A stretch of DNA of 48,468 nucleotides from Desulfosporosinus sp. Tol-M (GCA_000770645.1 JQID01000118.1:9549-58016), one strand, 5' to 3'. Counted from the first letter of the stretch, positions 18,754 to 26,826 are shown. Translations and numbers: made by a program. Notes: generated by a model from the letters alone, not told the origin.

Positions 18754-18905
18754 GTTTGCAGAAAGGTCCATGCGGCTGCTCTGCAAGCACTCTAACTTAT
18801 AAATTTTACCCTGATAACAAGGTTATTGCTGAGTTAAAGGGGTCATCATCTTAAAAATCATGATATTTTGACCGCTTACTCTATTATTTCAGGGTAAGCG
18901 TTTTT
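18754..18905 (+). terminator. Extended 3' hairpin of hydCBA (repeat copy A)
   Basis: A folded 3' region. TGCAG and CTGCA pair in the first part (about 18758-18787). TTACCCTGA near 18806 pairs with TCAGGGTAA near 18888, with GGTCA...TGACC and ATCAT...ATGAT stems inside, then a run of T. It is probably the operon terminator. A nearly identical copy lies at 22068-22235, far from any intact hydA. Confidence 0.7.
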
Positions 18906-19066
18906 TCAGTTAATCTACGAAAGGCAATTCGTATAAATCAGTTTTTCTTTGACTGTGAGTCATAATGTTCTTGCAAGTTAATCTCAATAAAGCTATAATC
19001 AGTTATAGGTTGTTTATGCATGTTTACTAAGGATTACCTATGTTTATGGCACGTTTATCGCACACA
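18906..19066 (+). other. Intergenic stretch before the tandem riboswitches
   Basis: AT-rich, no gene. It should contain the promoter for the tandem leader RNAs, but no clean consensus pair is visible. Confidence 0.35.
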
Positions 19067-19085
19067 AAAACTTAATTAATCCTAT

Positions 19086-19208
19086 CTCCGAGCCGGATCA
19101 ACCTAATGAGTAATCTATGGTAACCGGCCAGGGCTTAAAGCCCTCGGGGTGTACCTGGAAACGGGTATGCCTTCACTATTGAAAAGGAGGTGACCAGGCC
19201 AGTTAGGC
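19086..19208 (+). ncRNA. Riboswitch-like element, Moco (molybdenum cofactor) RNA candidate, copy 1
   Basis: The core has CTCCGAGCCGG at its start, a GGGCT/AGCCC hairpin, an 8-bp stem GGTGTACC/GGTATGCC capped by TGGAAACG, a GAAAAGGAGG segment, and a closing GGCCAG/CTGGCC pairing. These blocks resemble my recollection of the Moco RNA motif (CUCCGAGCC at the 5' side, a GAAA-type loop with GGAGG at the 3' side). The Moco motif normally controls Mo or W enzyme genes. Here the next gene is a hydrogenase, which is unexpected. A covariance search would settle the class. Confidence 0.55.
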
Positions 19209-19219
19209 TTTTTTGGCGT

Positions 19220-19250
19220 GGCTTCACTTTCTGTAGGTGGAGTCTTTTCT
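19220..19250 (+). terminator. Terminator of riboswitch copy 1
   Basis: GGCTTCACT at 19220-19228 pairs with AGGTGGAGTC at 19235-19244, allowing G-U pairs, then TTTTCT. A T6 run at 19209-19214, directly after the aptamer, may give a second stop. Confidence 0.65.
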
Positions 19251-19288
19251 ATTTATATTTATGATTCACAAAACTTAATTAATCCTAT

Positions 19289-19411
19289 CTCCGAGCCGGA
19301 TCAACCTAATGAGTAATCTATGGTAACCGGCCAGGGCTTAAAGCCCTCGGGGTGTACCTGGAAACGGGTATGCCTTCACTATTGAAAAGGAGGTGACCAG
19401 GCCAGTTAGGC
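19289..19411 (+). ncRNA. Riboswitch-like element, Moco RNA candidate, copy 2
   Basis: Same core as copy 1, 203 bases downstream, with all the paired segments preserved. It sits between the terminator of copy 1 and its own terminator. Two complete aptamer-terminator units in series would act as a double gate on read-through transcription. Confidence 0.55.
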
Positions 19412-19423
19412 TTTTTTTGGCAT

Positions 19424-19454
19424 GGCTTCACTTTCTGAAGGTGGAGTCTTTTCT
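19424..19454 (+). terminator. Terminator of riboswitch copy 2
   Basis: GGCTTCACT at 19424-19432 pairs with AGGTGGAGTC at 19439-19448, then TTTTCT. The loop differs from copy 1 by one base while the stem is unchanged. Confidence 0.65.
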
Positions 19455-19521
19455 ATTATGAGCTGATTGATGCAGGTAATGTATGTGAATAAATTGGTGA
19501 AGGTACTTGGTGTATAAGGAT

Positions 19522-19554
19522 ACACTTATACATAAATATAAGTGTGGTTATAAT
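19522..19554 (+). promoter_or_regulatory. Promoter with overlapping palindromic operator before the exported hydrogenase
   Basis: A perfect 9-bp inverted repeat, ACACTTATA at 19522-19530 and TATAAGTGT at 19537-19545, lies just before a TATAAT at 19549-19554. A poor -35 (TTATAC at 19526-19531) falls inside the repeat. A repressor or redox regulator bound here would block this promoter, which is separate from the riboswitch leader upstream. Confidence 0.5.
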
Positions 19555-19623
19555 AAGATTTAATCGCTTTTTTCAAATTACCAAGAGAATGCTTTCTAAA
19601 TTATGTTTTTAGGAGGGTGAATA

Positions 19624-20787
19624 GTGAATTCTGTAGCAGCTGAAGGTATTATAAGTGTTACTGCCCTATGCAAGTCCTGTGATCACTGTACTCCAATATG
19701 TCCTACGGGTGCCATAACCGGAAAACTTGGCGAACAACATCATATTGATCAAAAAAAATGCATCAATTGCGGGCAGTGCCTGATTAACTGCCCATCCGGA
19801 ATAATCAAAGACCAGAGTATGATCGCAGAAATAAAGGCAGCTTTAACTGATCCGAAAAAATTTGTAGTAGTTCAAACTGCGCCGGCAGTCAGGGTAGCTT
19901 TAGGTGAAGAATTTGGCAAGGAGCCGGGGTATAATGCCAAAGGTAAAATGTTTGCTTCTTTAAGAAAATTAGGTTTTGATAAAGTCTACGACACGGAATT
20001 TACTGCGGACTTAACAATTATGGAAGAAGGCACTGAGTTAATTAATCGGGTATTTAAAGCAGTAGGACAACCCGGTTACGAAGAAAGCGGTCCCTTACCC
20101 CAATTTACGAGTTGTTGTCCAGCCTGGATTAAATATGCAGAGGATAATTATCCTAAAATCCTTCCTCATTTGTCAACGGCCAAATCTCCCCAGCAGATGT
20201 TTGGAGCATTAGCCAAGACATATTTACCCCAAAAACTGAACATCGATCCTGCCGACGTTTATTCTGTTTCTGTCATGCCTTGTACGGCTAAAAAATATGA
20301 GTGCAACCGGCCGGAAATGATCAGCAGCGGCCACCAGGATGTGGATGCGGTAATAACGACTCGCGAACTGGCCCAGATGATTAAGGACGTAGGGATAGAT
20401 TTTAATATCCTGGTAGATGAACAAGCAGATTCTTTTATCGGTCAATCCACCGGTGCGGCTACGATTTTTGGTGTGACCGGAGGTGTGATGGAAGCGGCGC
20501 TGCGTACCGCTTATGAGTTATTGAGTGGGCAAACTTTGGATAAAATTGAATTAAAAGCTGTACGCGGACTGGCTCCGGTTCGAGAAGCTACAGTTCCGGT
20601 GCCAATCAAAGCTTTGGGGAATACAGTTTTCCCGGTGAAAGTTGCCATAATAACCGGAACTAAACATGTAGGCCAGGTAATTGAAGATGTATTGGCAGGA
20701 AAACTCGACTATCATTTTATCGAAGTTATGAATTGCCCGGGTGGGTGTATTAACGGTGGTGGGCAACCGATCCGGCGGGATGCCTAA
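19624..20787 (+). CDS. hydA: [FeFe]-hydrogenase large subunit, two-subunit exported type
   Basis: A 387-residue hydrogenase. Two 4Fe-4S motifs at the N-terminus (CKSCDHCTPICP, CINCGQCLINCP) are followed by the H-cluster domain: L1 FTSCCPAW, L2 MPCTAKKYE, L3 MNCPGGCINGGGQP. All H-cluster cysteines are present, unlike the serine-bearing L1 of the enzyme at 17018. The small-subunit domain is missing here and is coded by the next gene, as in periplasmic Desulfovibrio HydAB. It has no signal peptide and should be exported together with the Tat-bearing small subunit. GTG start at 19624 has AGGAGGG 7 bases upstream. Confidence 0.92.
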   Translation: MNSVAAEGIISVTALCKSCDHCTPICPTGAITGKLGEQHHIDQKKCINCGQCLINCPSGIIKDQSMIAEIKAALTDPKKFVVVQTAPAVRVALGEEFGKEPGYNAKGKMFASLRKLGFDKVYDTEFTADLTIMEEGTELINRVFKAVGQPGYEESGPLPQFTSCCPAWIKYAEDNYPKILPHLSTAKSPQQMFGALAKTYLPQKLNIDPADVYSVSVMPCTAKKYECNRPEMISSGHQDVDAVITTRELAQMIKDVGIDFNILVDEQADSFIGQSTGAATIFGVTGGVMEAALRTAYELLSGQTLDKIELKAVRGLAPVREATVPVPIKALGNTVFPVKVAIITGTKHVGQVIEDVLAGKLDYHFIEVMNCPGGCINGGGQPIRRDA

Positions 20788-20811
20788 TAAAAATAAAAAG
20801 GAGAAATAACG

Positions 20812-21180
20812 ATGACATTATTTCATGAAAAAGAAGGCATAAACAGGCGGCAGTTTCTAAAAGGAACAGTCGCGTTGGCAGTGGTTGCAGCCTTTTCCGG
20901 TCTGTTTATGAAACTGGGGTTCAGCAGCGCCAAAACCAGTACTGATTATATTGCCCAAAGATCAGCCGGGTTATATTCCTTGGATGAAAAGATGACCATT
21001 CGTAAGTCGCACCTGAATCCTGAAGTTCAGCAATTATACAAGGAATTCTTATCACCGGGAGAAGTAAAACCGCTGAGCAGCAAGTCTCATCATTTGCTGC
21101 ATACGCGCTACGGCAAGGATATTCCCGCATTAATTGAGGAGCTGAATCATCCAAAAGAAGATGTAAAAGCTGTATCATAA
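20812..21180 (+). CDS. hydB: [FeFe]-hydrogenase small subunit with Tat signal
   Basis: A 122-residue protein. The N-terminus carries a twin-arginine motif NRRQFLKG (residues 11-18) and a hydrophobic stretch, so it is exported folded through Tat. The C-terminal half (IRKSHLNPEVQQLYKEFL, HHLLHTRYG) is the iron-hydrogenase small-subunit domain that wraps the large subunit. The large subunit should be carried across with it. It starts 24 bases after hydA with AAGGAGAAA. Confidence 0.92.
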   Translation: MTLFHEKEGINRRQFLKGTVALAVVAAFSGLFMKLGFSSAKTSTDYIAQRSAGLYSLDEKMTIRKSHLNPEVQQLYKEFLSPGEVKPLSSKSHHLLHTRYGKDIPALIEELNHPKEDVKAVS

Positions 21181-21224
21181 AAAGAGATAAGAAGATATGA
21201 AATGTTGGAAAGGAGAGGCTATAA

Positions 21225-21890
21225 ATGAGTAAGGAAATTGTCAAAGGCAAAGCCTTAAAGCATGGTACGCAGACCCGGACGATGCATTGGATACACTTAA
21301 TTACTTTTATCCTCCTGGGATTTACTGGAATAGGCTTCCACTGGTCCGGCAACGGCATTAACAACCTATTTGGAGGTGGTGCGAACGCATCACTTGTCCA
21401 TGTTTGGACCGGCGTAATTTTCACGTTAGGACCTACTCTCTACATTCTTTTAAATTTTGATCGGTTCGCGCGTTTTATTGACACCATTACAACTTTTACC
21501 AGGAACGATATGGCCTGGTTTAAAGTCCTGGGTGGTTATGTGCCCTTCATTAAAATGAAAGTAAGACCGCCACAAGATAAATACAATGCCGGGCAAAAAG
21601 TTCTCGGCTGGTTAGTTATTATAGGCTGTTTTTTGATGATTTTTACTGGTTTTGAAATGTGGCTGGGACGTCATACTGTATCGGCTGCTTTTTTAAATAC
21701 TTGCTATGCGATTCATTTTTGGACAGGGATGGTTTTAATTATAATGATAGCAGGGCACTTCTATTTGGCGGCAATTAATTCGAAATCCCGCGGTGAATTC
21801 GCATCTATGATGATTGATGGTTATGTGGATGCGGCATCAAGTGCCGAGCATAACAGCAAGTGGTTTTCCGAGCTGAGGAAAGAAGCTTAA
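21225..21890 (+). CDS. Cytochrome b subunit anchoring the exported hydrogenase
   Basis: A 221-residue membrane protein with four hydrophobic helices. Histidines at the right places for heme b are seen in TMHWIHLITF, ASLVHVWTGVIF, AIHFWTGMVL and MIAGHFYLA, as in formate dehydrogenase gamma / cytochrome b561-type subunits. It should link the periplasmic hydrogenase to the menaquinone pool. With the two genes before it this makes a HydA-HydB-cytochrome b respiratory unit, useful for H2 uptake or for reverse electron transport during fatty-acid oxidation. AAGGAGAGG precedes the ATG. Confidence 0.88.
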   Translation: MSKEIVKGKALKHGTQTRTMHWIHLITFILLGFTGIGFHWSGNGINNLFGGGANASLVHVWTGVIFTLGPTLYILLNFDRFARFIDTITTFTRNDMAWFKVLGGYVPFIKMKVRPPQDKYNAGQKVLGWLVIIGCFLMIFTGFEMWLGRHTVSAAFLNTCYAIHFWTGMVLIIMIAGHFYLAAINSKSRGEFASMMIDGYVDAASSAEHNSKWFSELRKEA

Positions 21891-22017
21891 GGTCGTAATG
21901 GAGATGTGCTGAATTGAGAGAAGATTCACATTTGCATAATATTATGCTATACTTTAGTATAAAATAAGGTGCAAAGGGCAGTCGTCTAAACACGGATACG
22001 AACGAAGAATCTTATAA

Positions 22018-22062
22018 AAAGAAGAGGGGATATGTAAATGGATTACCAGGAGGTTCCTGTAA
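22018..22062 (+). pseudogene. Junction scar: first codons of a hydC fused to the last codons of a hydA
   Basis: From about 22022 to 22052 the DNA repeats the hydC ribosome site and first five codons (ATG at 22038; compare 15260-15290). Directly after, GTTCCTGTAA at 22053-22062 repeats the last bases of hydA (18733-18742). So the start of one hydCBA operon is joined to its end, with about 3.4 kb missing. A 25-codon open frame remains (22038-22115) and has no expected function. Confidence 0.8.
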
Positions 22063-22067
22063 TCCGG

Positions 22068-22235
22068 GTCAGAGTTTGCAGAAAGGTCCATGCGGCTGCT
22101 CTGCAGGCGCTCTAACTTATAAGTTTTACCCTGAGAACAAGGTTATTGCTGAGTTAAAGGGGTCATCATATTAAAAATCATGATATGTTTGACCGCTTAC
22201 TCTAATATTTCAGGGTAAGCGTTTTATTTTGGCTA
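22068..22235 (+). repeat. 3' hairpin of a lost hydCBA operon (repeat copy B)
   Basis: About 150 bases that match 18754-18905 with few changes, including the TTACCCTGA/TCAGGGTAA closing stem and GGTCA...TGACC inner stem. It lies in register after the hydA-end scar, exactly as copy A follows intact hydA. The stems survive, so it may still end transcription of the exported hydrogenase operon. Confidence 0.9.
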
Positions 22236-22471
22236 AGCCTTCGCTTGAGACATTCTCTGTTTTCCCCCAGCGTAGCAAAGTACGAGGGACAACTCACACC
22301 TGTAACGTTAGATTTTGTGATTTGAAAATATTTTTTGTCTCACTTTTCAGTAAATTCCTCAAGATGATAAAGTGCGTCATCCTCACATGTTAAGAGGGAG
22401 TCTCACACTGGATGAAAAGGGGGTCTATGAGTCAGAACGTTTGATGCCTCAAGAAAGGAATGGGTATAAGT
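22236..22471 (+). other. Intergenic region before the maturation cluster
   Basis: No gene seen. It should hold the promoter of the TM1266-hydGFE unit; no clear consensus pair was found. Confidence 0.35.
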
Positions 22472-22723
22472 ATGACAGAAAAGCGTTTGGGAGTTATCGG
22501 GGTAGTAATTGAAGACCGGCAGGTGGTTGGCAAGGTTAATCAGATCTTAAGCGAGCATGCCGATCTGATTATCGGCCGCATGGGTCTGCCCCATCAAACC
22601 CGGGAAGTAGCCGTCATATCTCTGATTGTTGATGGCAGCACTGATCAGGTCGGCTCCCTGACCGGGAAACTGGGCAACCTTCCGAAAGTTACCGTCAAGA
22701 GCGCGCTCACCAGAATTATTTAA
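22472..22723 (+). CDS. TM1266-family iron-only hydrogenase system regulator
   Basis: An 83-residue ACT-like/NikR-C-like domain protein: KRLGVIGVVIEDRQ, then VNQILSEHADLIIGRMGLP and VISLIVDGSTDQVGSLTGKLG. This matches the small TM1266-type protein found with [FeFe]-hydrogenase maturation genes and thought to be a regulator. It has no DNA-binding domain of its own. ATG at 22472 is preferred to ATG at 22460, which touches the GGA of the ribosome site. It leads directly into hydG. Confidence 0.85.
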   Translation: MTEKRLGVIGVVIEDRQVVGKVNQILSEHADLIIGRMGLPHQTREVAVISLIVDGSTDQVGSLTGKLGNLPKVTVKSALTRII

Positions 22724-22803
22724 GGTCGAAGTAACCACAGAATTTGAAAGGTTTATATTTAGGAGAGGTAATAGCATTAACACAAAAAGTTGGAGGTCTA
22801 AAG

Positions 22804-24219
22804 ATGAAAGCGTATTTGGCGAAGGATTTCATTATCGATGAAGAAGTTAGGATTTCGCTGGAAGAAGGACAGGTTAGGGCTAAGGACAAAGACCATGTCA
22901 GGGTGCTTCTTGAAAAGGCAAAGACTTGCCAAGGATTGACGCATAGAGAAGCGGCGGTGCTGTTAAATATTGAGGATCAAAACGTCCTGGCAGCAATGTT
23001 TAAGACAGCCAAAGAGATTAAAGAAAAGATTTATGGCAAGAGAATCGTTTTATTCGCGCCTCTTTATATTAGTAATTATTGCGTCAATAACTGTGTCTAT
23101 TGTGGCTATCAGGCCTGTAGTCAGAGCCTGAAGAGAAGCAAACTAACCATGGAACAATTGGAAGCGGAAATCAAAATTTTAGAATCGTTGGGACACAAAC
23201 GAATTGTCATGGAGGCAGGCGAAGATCCGGTTAATTGCTCCTTGGATTATGTAATTGAATGCATAAAGAAAATTTACTCCTTGAAATTTGATAATGGCAG
23301 TATTCGACGCATCAATATTAACGTTGCGGCAACGACCATAGAGAATTACCGGCGTTTAAAAGAGGCTGAAATTGGTACCTATACTCTCTTCCAGGAGACG
23401 TATAATCGGGAAGTTTATGAAGAAATGCATCCCACGGGTCCCAAGCATGATTACAATTGGCATACTACGGCCATGGACAGAGCGATGGAAGCCGGCATTG
23501 GCGATGTCGGAATTGGCGTATTATATGGTTTATATAACTACAAATACGAAACTATTGCCATGCTGATGCATGCGGAACACTTGGAGGAAGCCTTTGGCGT
23601 AGGGCCGCATACAATTTCTGTTCCCAGACTGAGAGCAGCTGAGGGAGTGAATCTTAACGGGCTGCCCTACCTTGTTGCGGATGATCAATTCAAAAGAATA
23701 GTTGCGGTTTTGAGATTAGCTGTTCCTTATACCGGAATGATCTTATCCACAAGGGAAGAACCTAATTTTAGGGCGGAAGTACTGGCCCTGGGAATTTCAC
23801 AGATCAGCGCGGGTTCCTGCACGGGAGTGGGCGGCTACTCGGAGGAACACGGCGCAAATAAATCAAAGGGCAAACCCCAATTCGAAGTAGCGGATCATCG
23901 TCCGCCTCTGGAAGTGATCAAAGGTTTGTGTGCAAGCGGTTATTTGCCAAGCTACTGTACGGCCTGCTATCGGGAAGGTAGAACCGGAGACCGGTTTATG
24001 TCTTTGGCTAAGTCGGGAAAAATACACAATGTTTGTCAACCGAATGCCTTGCTGACCTTTCGCGAATTCCTTCTCGATTACGCTGATGACGAGCTAAAGG
24101 AATCAGGCCAAAAAGTCATCGCTAAGGGTCTCCGGGAGATTCCGAAAGAGGCAGCCAGAAAGGCGGCTCTGGAAAAACTTAAGCGAATCGAAGCAGGAGA
24201 GAGAGATTTAAGGTTCTAA
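22804..24219 (+). CDS. hydG: [FeFe]-hydrogenase H-cluster radical SAM maturase HydG
   Basis: A 471-residue radical SAM enzyme that splits tyrosine to make the CO and CN ligands of the H-cluster iron. The radical SAM CX3CX2C site is CVNNCVYC near residue 95. The C-terminal second cluster is seen in CTACYREG and a later CQPN. Length is normal. ATG at 22804 is chosen because GGAGGTCTAAAG precedes it; an upstream TTG at 22744 would add 20 unlikely residues. Order hydG-hydF-hydE is compact. Confidence 0.95.
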   Translation: MKAYLAKDFIIDEEVRISLEEGQVRAKDKDHVRVLLEKAKTCQGLTHREAAVLLNIEDQNVLAAMFKTAKEIKEKIYGKRIVLFAPLYISNYCVNNCVYCGYQACSQSLKRSKLTMEQLEAEIKILESLGHKRIVMEAGEDPVNCSLDYVIECIKKIYSLKFDNGSIRRININVAATTIENYRRLKEAEIGTYTLFQETYNREVYEEMHPTGPKHDYNWHTTAMDRAMEAGIGDVGIGVLYGLYNYKYETIAMLMHAEHLEEAFGVGPHTISVPRLRAAEGVNLNGLPYLVADDQFKRIVAVLRLAVPYTGMILSTREEPNFRAEVLALGISQISAGSCTGVGGYSEEHGANKSKGKPQFEVADHRPPLEVIKGLCASGYLPSYCTACYREGRTGDRFMSLAKSGKIHNVCQPNALLTFREFLLDYADDELKESGQKVIAKGLREIPKEAARKAALEKLKRIEAGERDLRF

Positions 24220-24333
24220 TTGAGTGTTGTAATCAGTCTGCGTCGGGGGGGACAAAGTTATGATGGGCTATTGAATCCGTTTGAAGTCACAAAATCGGGA
24301 GTTCCGGGAAAATGATCTTGGGGAGGGACTAGG

Positions 24334-25599
24334 ATGAGCTTAAATGAAACGCCAAGAGGCGGGAGAGTGCATTTGGCGTTATTGGGCAAGAGAAATGCAG
24401 GGAAATCCAGTGTGATCAATGCCATCACCGGCCAGGAAACGGCAATAGTTTCCGAAGTAAAAGGCACAACGACCGACCCGGTGTTTAAAGCCATGGAAAT
24501 CTTGCCCATCGGACCGTGTGTGCTCATCGATACGGCCGGCATAGACGATCCGGGAGAATTAGGAGAGCTCAGGAAAAAGAAGACTTTGGAGGTTCTGGAT
24601 ATCGCTGATCTGGCACTGCTTATTGTAGATATTAAGGTCGGAATCAATGACGCTGATCGGTTTATTATTGATAAATTTAGGGAAAAGAAGAAACCGCTGA
24701 TAGTGGTTTTAAATAAGCTGGATACTATTGAAGACGAAAACGAACATGAAACCAAACATGAAACCAAACATAAAAGAATAGTAAGTAGTCTCCAAGCAGA
24801 ATTAAACACCCTGGTCGTTGCTGTGTCAGCTCTAACGAAGCAGGGAATCAACGAATTAAAGAATGCAATAATCGCAGTTATCCCGGAGGATCAAGATAAG
24901 TTTAAAATTGTGGGGGATTTAATTAACCCGGGTGATTTTATTGTGCTGGTTACGCCGATTGATAAAGCAGCGCCCAAAGGAAGACTAATTCTTCCGCAAC
25001 AACAGACGATAAGAGACATCCTGGATAGTGATGCGATGGCGATCGTAACTAAGGAATACGAACTCAGAGAAACCCTGAATAATCTGGCCAAAAAACCAAA
25101 GCTGGTAATAACCGATTCGCAGGTTTTTTTAAAAGTGGCTGCCGATACGCCTAAGGATATTTTAATGACTTCGTTTTCGATTCTTTTTGCCAGACAAAAG
25201 GGGGATTTAACAGAGTTTATTAAAGGCGTCAAGGCGATTGCCAGGCTTCAGGATCGAGATAAGGTTTTAATAGCGGAAGGGTGTACCCATCATAGACAAG
25301 CGGATGATATCGGCAGTGTGAAGATCCCAAGGTGGCTGCGGCAGAGAAGCGGTAAGCAGATCGAGTTTGAATTCTCCGCAGGGGCAACCTTTACGGAGGA
25401 CATCAAGAAATATGCCCTGATCGTCCACTGCGGGGCCTGTATGCTGAACAGAACCGGCATGCTCAGCAGAATAGAACGGGTGAAAGAGCATAATGTGCCT
25501 ATTGTTAACTACGGCATACTCATTGCCTATGTTCAGGGATTACTGCCGCGAGCGCTGGAACCATTCCCCCTGGCGAAGATGATCCTGGAAGATAATTGA
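24334..25599 (+). CDS. hydF: [FeFe]-hydrogenase maturation GTPase HydF
   Basis: A 421-residue scaffold protein on which the 2Fe subcluster is assembled before transfer to HydA. The GTPase domain has the P-loop GKRNAGKSSV, DTAG and NKLD motifs. The C-terminal iron-sulfur domain has its ligands in EGCTHHR (about residue 315) and VHCGACM (about residue 368). A short lysine/histidine/glutamate-rich repeat (HETKHETKHK) sits near residue 139. The gap from hydG is 114 bases. Confidence 0.95.
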   Translation: MSLNETPRGGRVHLALLGKRNAGKSSVINAITGQETAIVSEVKGTTTDPVFKAMEILPIGPCVLIDTAGIDDPGELGELRKKKTLEVLDIADLALLIVDIKVGINDADRFIIDKFREKKKPLIVVLNKLDTIEDENEHETKHETKHKRIVSSLQAELNTLVVAVSALTKQGINELKNAIIAVIPEDQDKFKIVGDLINPGDFIVLVTPIDKAAPKGRLILPQQQTIRDILDSDAMAIVTKEYELRETLNNLAKKPKLVITDSQVFLKVAADTPKDILMTSFSILFARQKGDLTEFIKGVKAIARLQDRDKVLIAEGCTHHRQADDIGSVKIPRWLRQRSGKQIEFEFSAGATFTEDIKKYALIVHCGACMLNRTGMLSRIERVKEHNVPIVNYGILIAYVQGLLPRALEPFPLAKMILEDN

Positions 25600-25675
25600 T
25601 AGTGAAAGATTTGGGATGCGGCAAGTCTCAATGGTGTTGGATTGTTAGCGAACGTTGGGTAGGGAGAGTGGTAAT

Positions 25676-26737
25676 GTGAGTGAAGTATCTAATTTACTGG
25701 AGAAGGCCTATCAGACGAATGAGCTCGCAAAATTTGAAATAATCTATCTCCTGGAAAGCATAACTCCTGCGGACAGAGAGGTCCTCTATAACTATGCCCT
25801 AAAGACGAAACAGGCGTATTATGGGGATAAAATCTACTTGAGAGGGCTTATTGAGTTCTCGAACTATTGCCGGCAGGATTGCCTGTATTGCGGCCTCCGG
25901 GCTTCCAATGCCCAGGTGAAGCGTTATCGGTTAACGCCGGAAGAAATTCTAGGTTGCTGTGCTCAAGGGTACGAATTAGGATATCGGACATTTGTCCTGC
26001 AAAGTGGGGAAGACCTTTGGTATACCGACGGGATGCTCGTTGCTTTGATGCAGGAGATCAAAAAACGTTATCCGGAGGCAGCTATTACCTTATCGATCGG
26101 CGAGCGGAGAAGAGAAACCTATCAAAGTCTCTTTATGGCTGGTGCAGATCGTTTTTTGATGCGCCACGAAACGGCTGCAAAGGAACTGTATAAAAAGTTA
26201 CACCCAACAATGCTTTTTGAGAATCGCCGGGCCTGTTTGAGCGCTTTGAAGGACATCGGCTACCAAGTGGGAGCCGGGTTTATGGTGGGGCTTCCCGGAC
26301 AAACCTCCGCCGATTTGGCGGAGGACTTGCGATATTTAATAGAACTTCGTCCGGACATGGTCGGAATCGGGCCTTTTATTCCGCATAGTGAGACGCCGCT
26401 GGGTATAAAAAAGGGCGGAACGGCGGAAGATACGTTGGTGATGGTAGCTCTGGCGCGGCTGCTTATTCCGGAGAGCCTTCTTCCGGCCACGACGGCACTT
26501 GGCACTCTGCATCCGCAAGGTCGGGAACTTGCCTTGAAAGCGGGCGCCAATGTCCTGATGCCGATTATTACTCCAACATCTGTAAGAAAACAATACGCTC
26601 TTTACGAAAACAAAATTTGTGGGGATGATCAGCCGCAAGATTGCCAATATTGTATAGAAAGAAGGATTCAGGCAGCGGGCTTTGAAGTGGATCCGGGTAG
26701 AGGGGATAGTTTGCAATATGAGTGCAAGAGTAGATAA
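25676..26737 (+). CDS. hydE: [FeFe]-hydrogenase H-cluster radical SAM maturase HydE
   Basis: A 353-residue radical SAM protein needed for the dithiomethylamine bridge of the H-cluster. CX3CX2C is CRQDCLYC near residue 63. A C-terminal CQYCIERR may bind the auxiliary cluster that some HydE carry. GTG at 25676 follows GGGAGAG; a TTG at 25655 is less likely. With hydF and hydG the set of three maturases is complete here. Confidence 0.94.
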   Translation: MSEVSNLLEKAYQTNELAKFEIIYLLESITPADREVLYNYALKTKQAYYGDKIYLRGLIEFSNYCRQDCLYCGLRASNAQVKRYRLTPEEILGCCAQGYELGYRTFVLQSGEDLWYTDGMLVALMQEIKKRYPEAAITLSIGERRRETYQSLFMAGADRFLMRHETAAKELYKKLHPTMLFENRRACLSALKDIGYQVGAGFMVGLPGQTSADLAEDLRYLIELRPDMVGIGPFIPHSETPLGIKKGGTAEDTLVMVALARLLIPESLLPATTALGTLHPQGRELALKAGANVLMPIITPTSVRKQYALYENKICGDDQPQDCQYCIERRIQAAGFEVDPGRGDSLQYECKSR

Positions 26738-26781
26738 CACCAATTTCCCAAATTGGATAGGCTGCTCCCGCATAAGGAATG

Positions 26782-26826
26782 CCCTACTCGGCGAAACGAC
26801 AGGTTACGCCGAGTAGGGATTCTTTT
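26782..26826 (+). terminator. Terminator of the hydGFE unit
   Basis: A perfect 12-bp stem, 26782-26793 with 26807-26818, then ATTCTTTT. Confidence 0.8.

Larger units (their letters stand above)
19067..19456 (+). repeat. Tandem duplication of a complete leader unit (203-nt period)
   Basis: Two copies, about 19067-19253 and 19271-19456, are almost identical from an AAAACTTAATTAATCC start to a GAGTCTTTTCTAT end. Each copy contains one folded aptamer-like core and one terminator hairpin, so a whole regulatory unit has been duplicated. The differences are few and mainly in the terminator and in linker bases, which points to a recent event or to continuing homogenisation. Confidence 0.95.

Noticed and set aside
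19067..19456. CRISPR array
   Set aside because: Only two long copies, no short repeats with unique spacers, and each copy ends in a terminator. No cas genes nearby.
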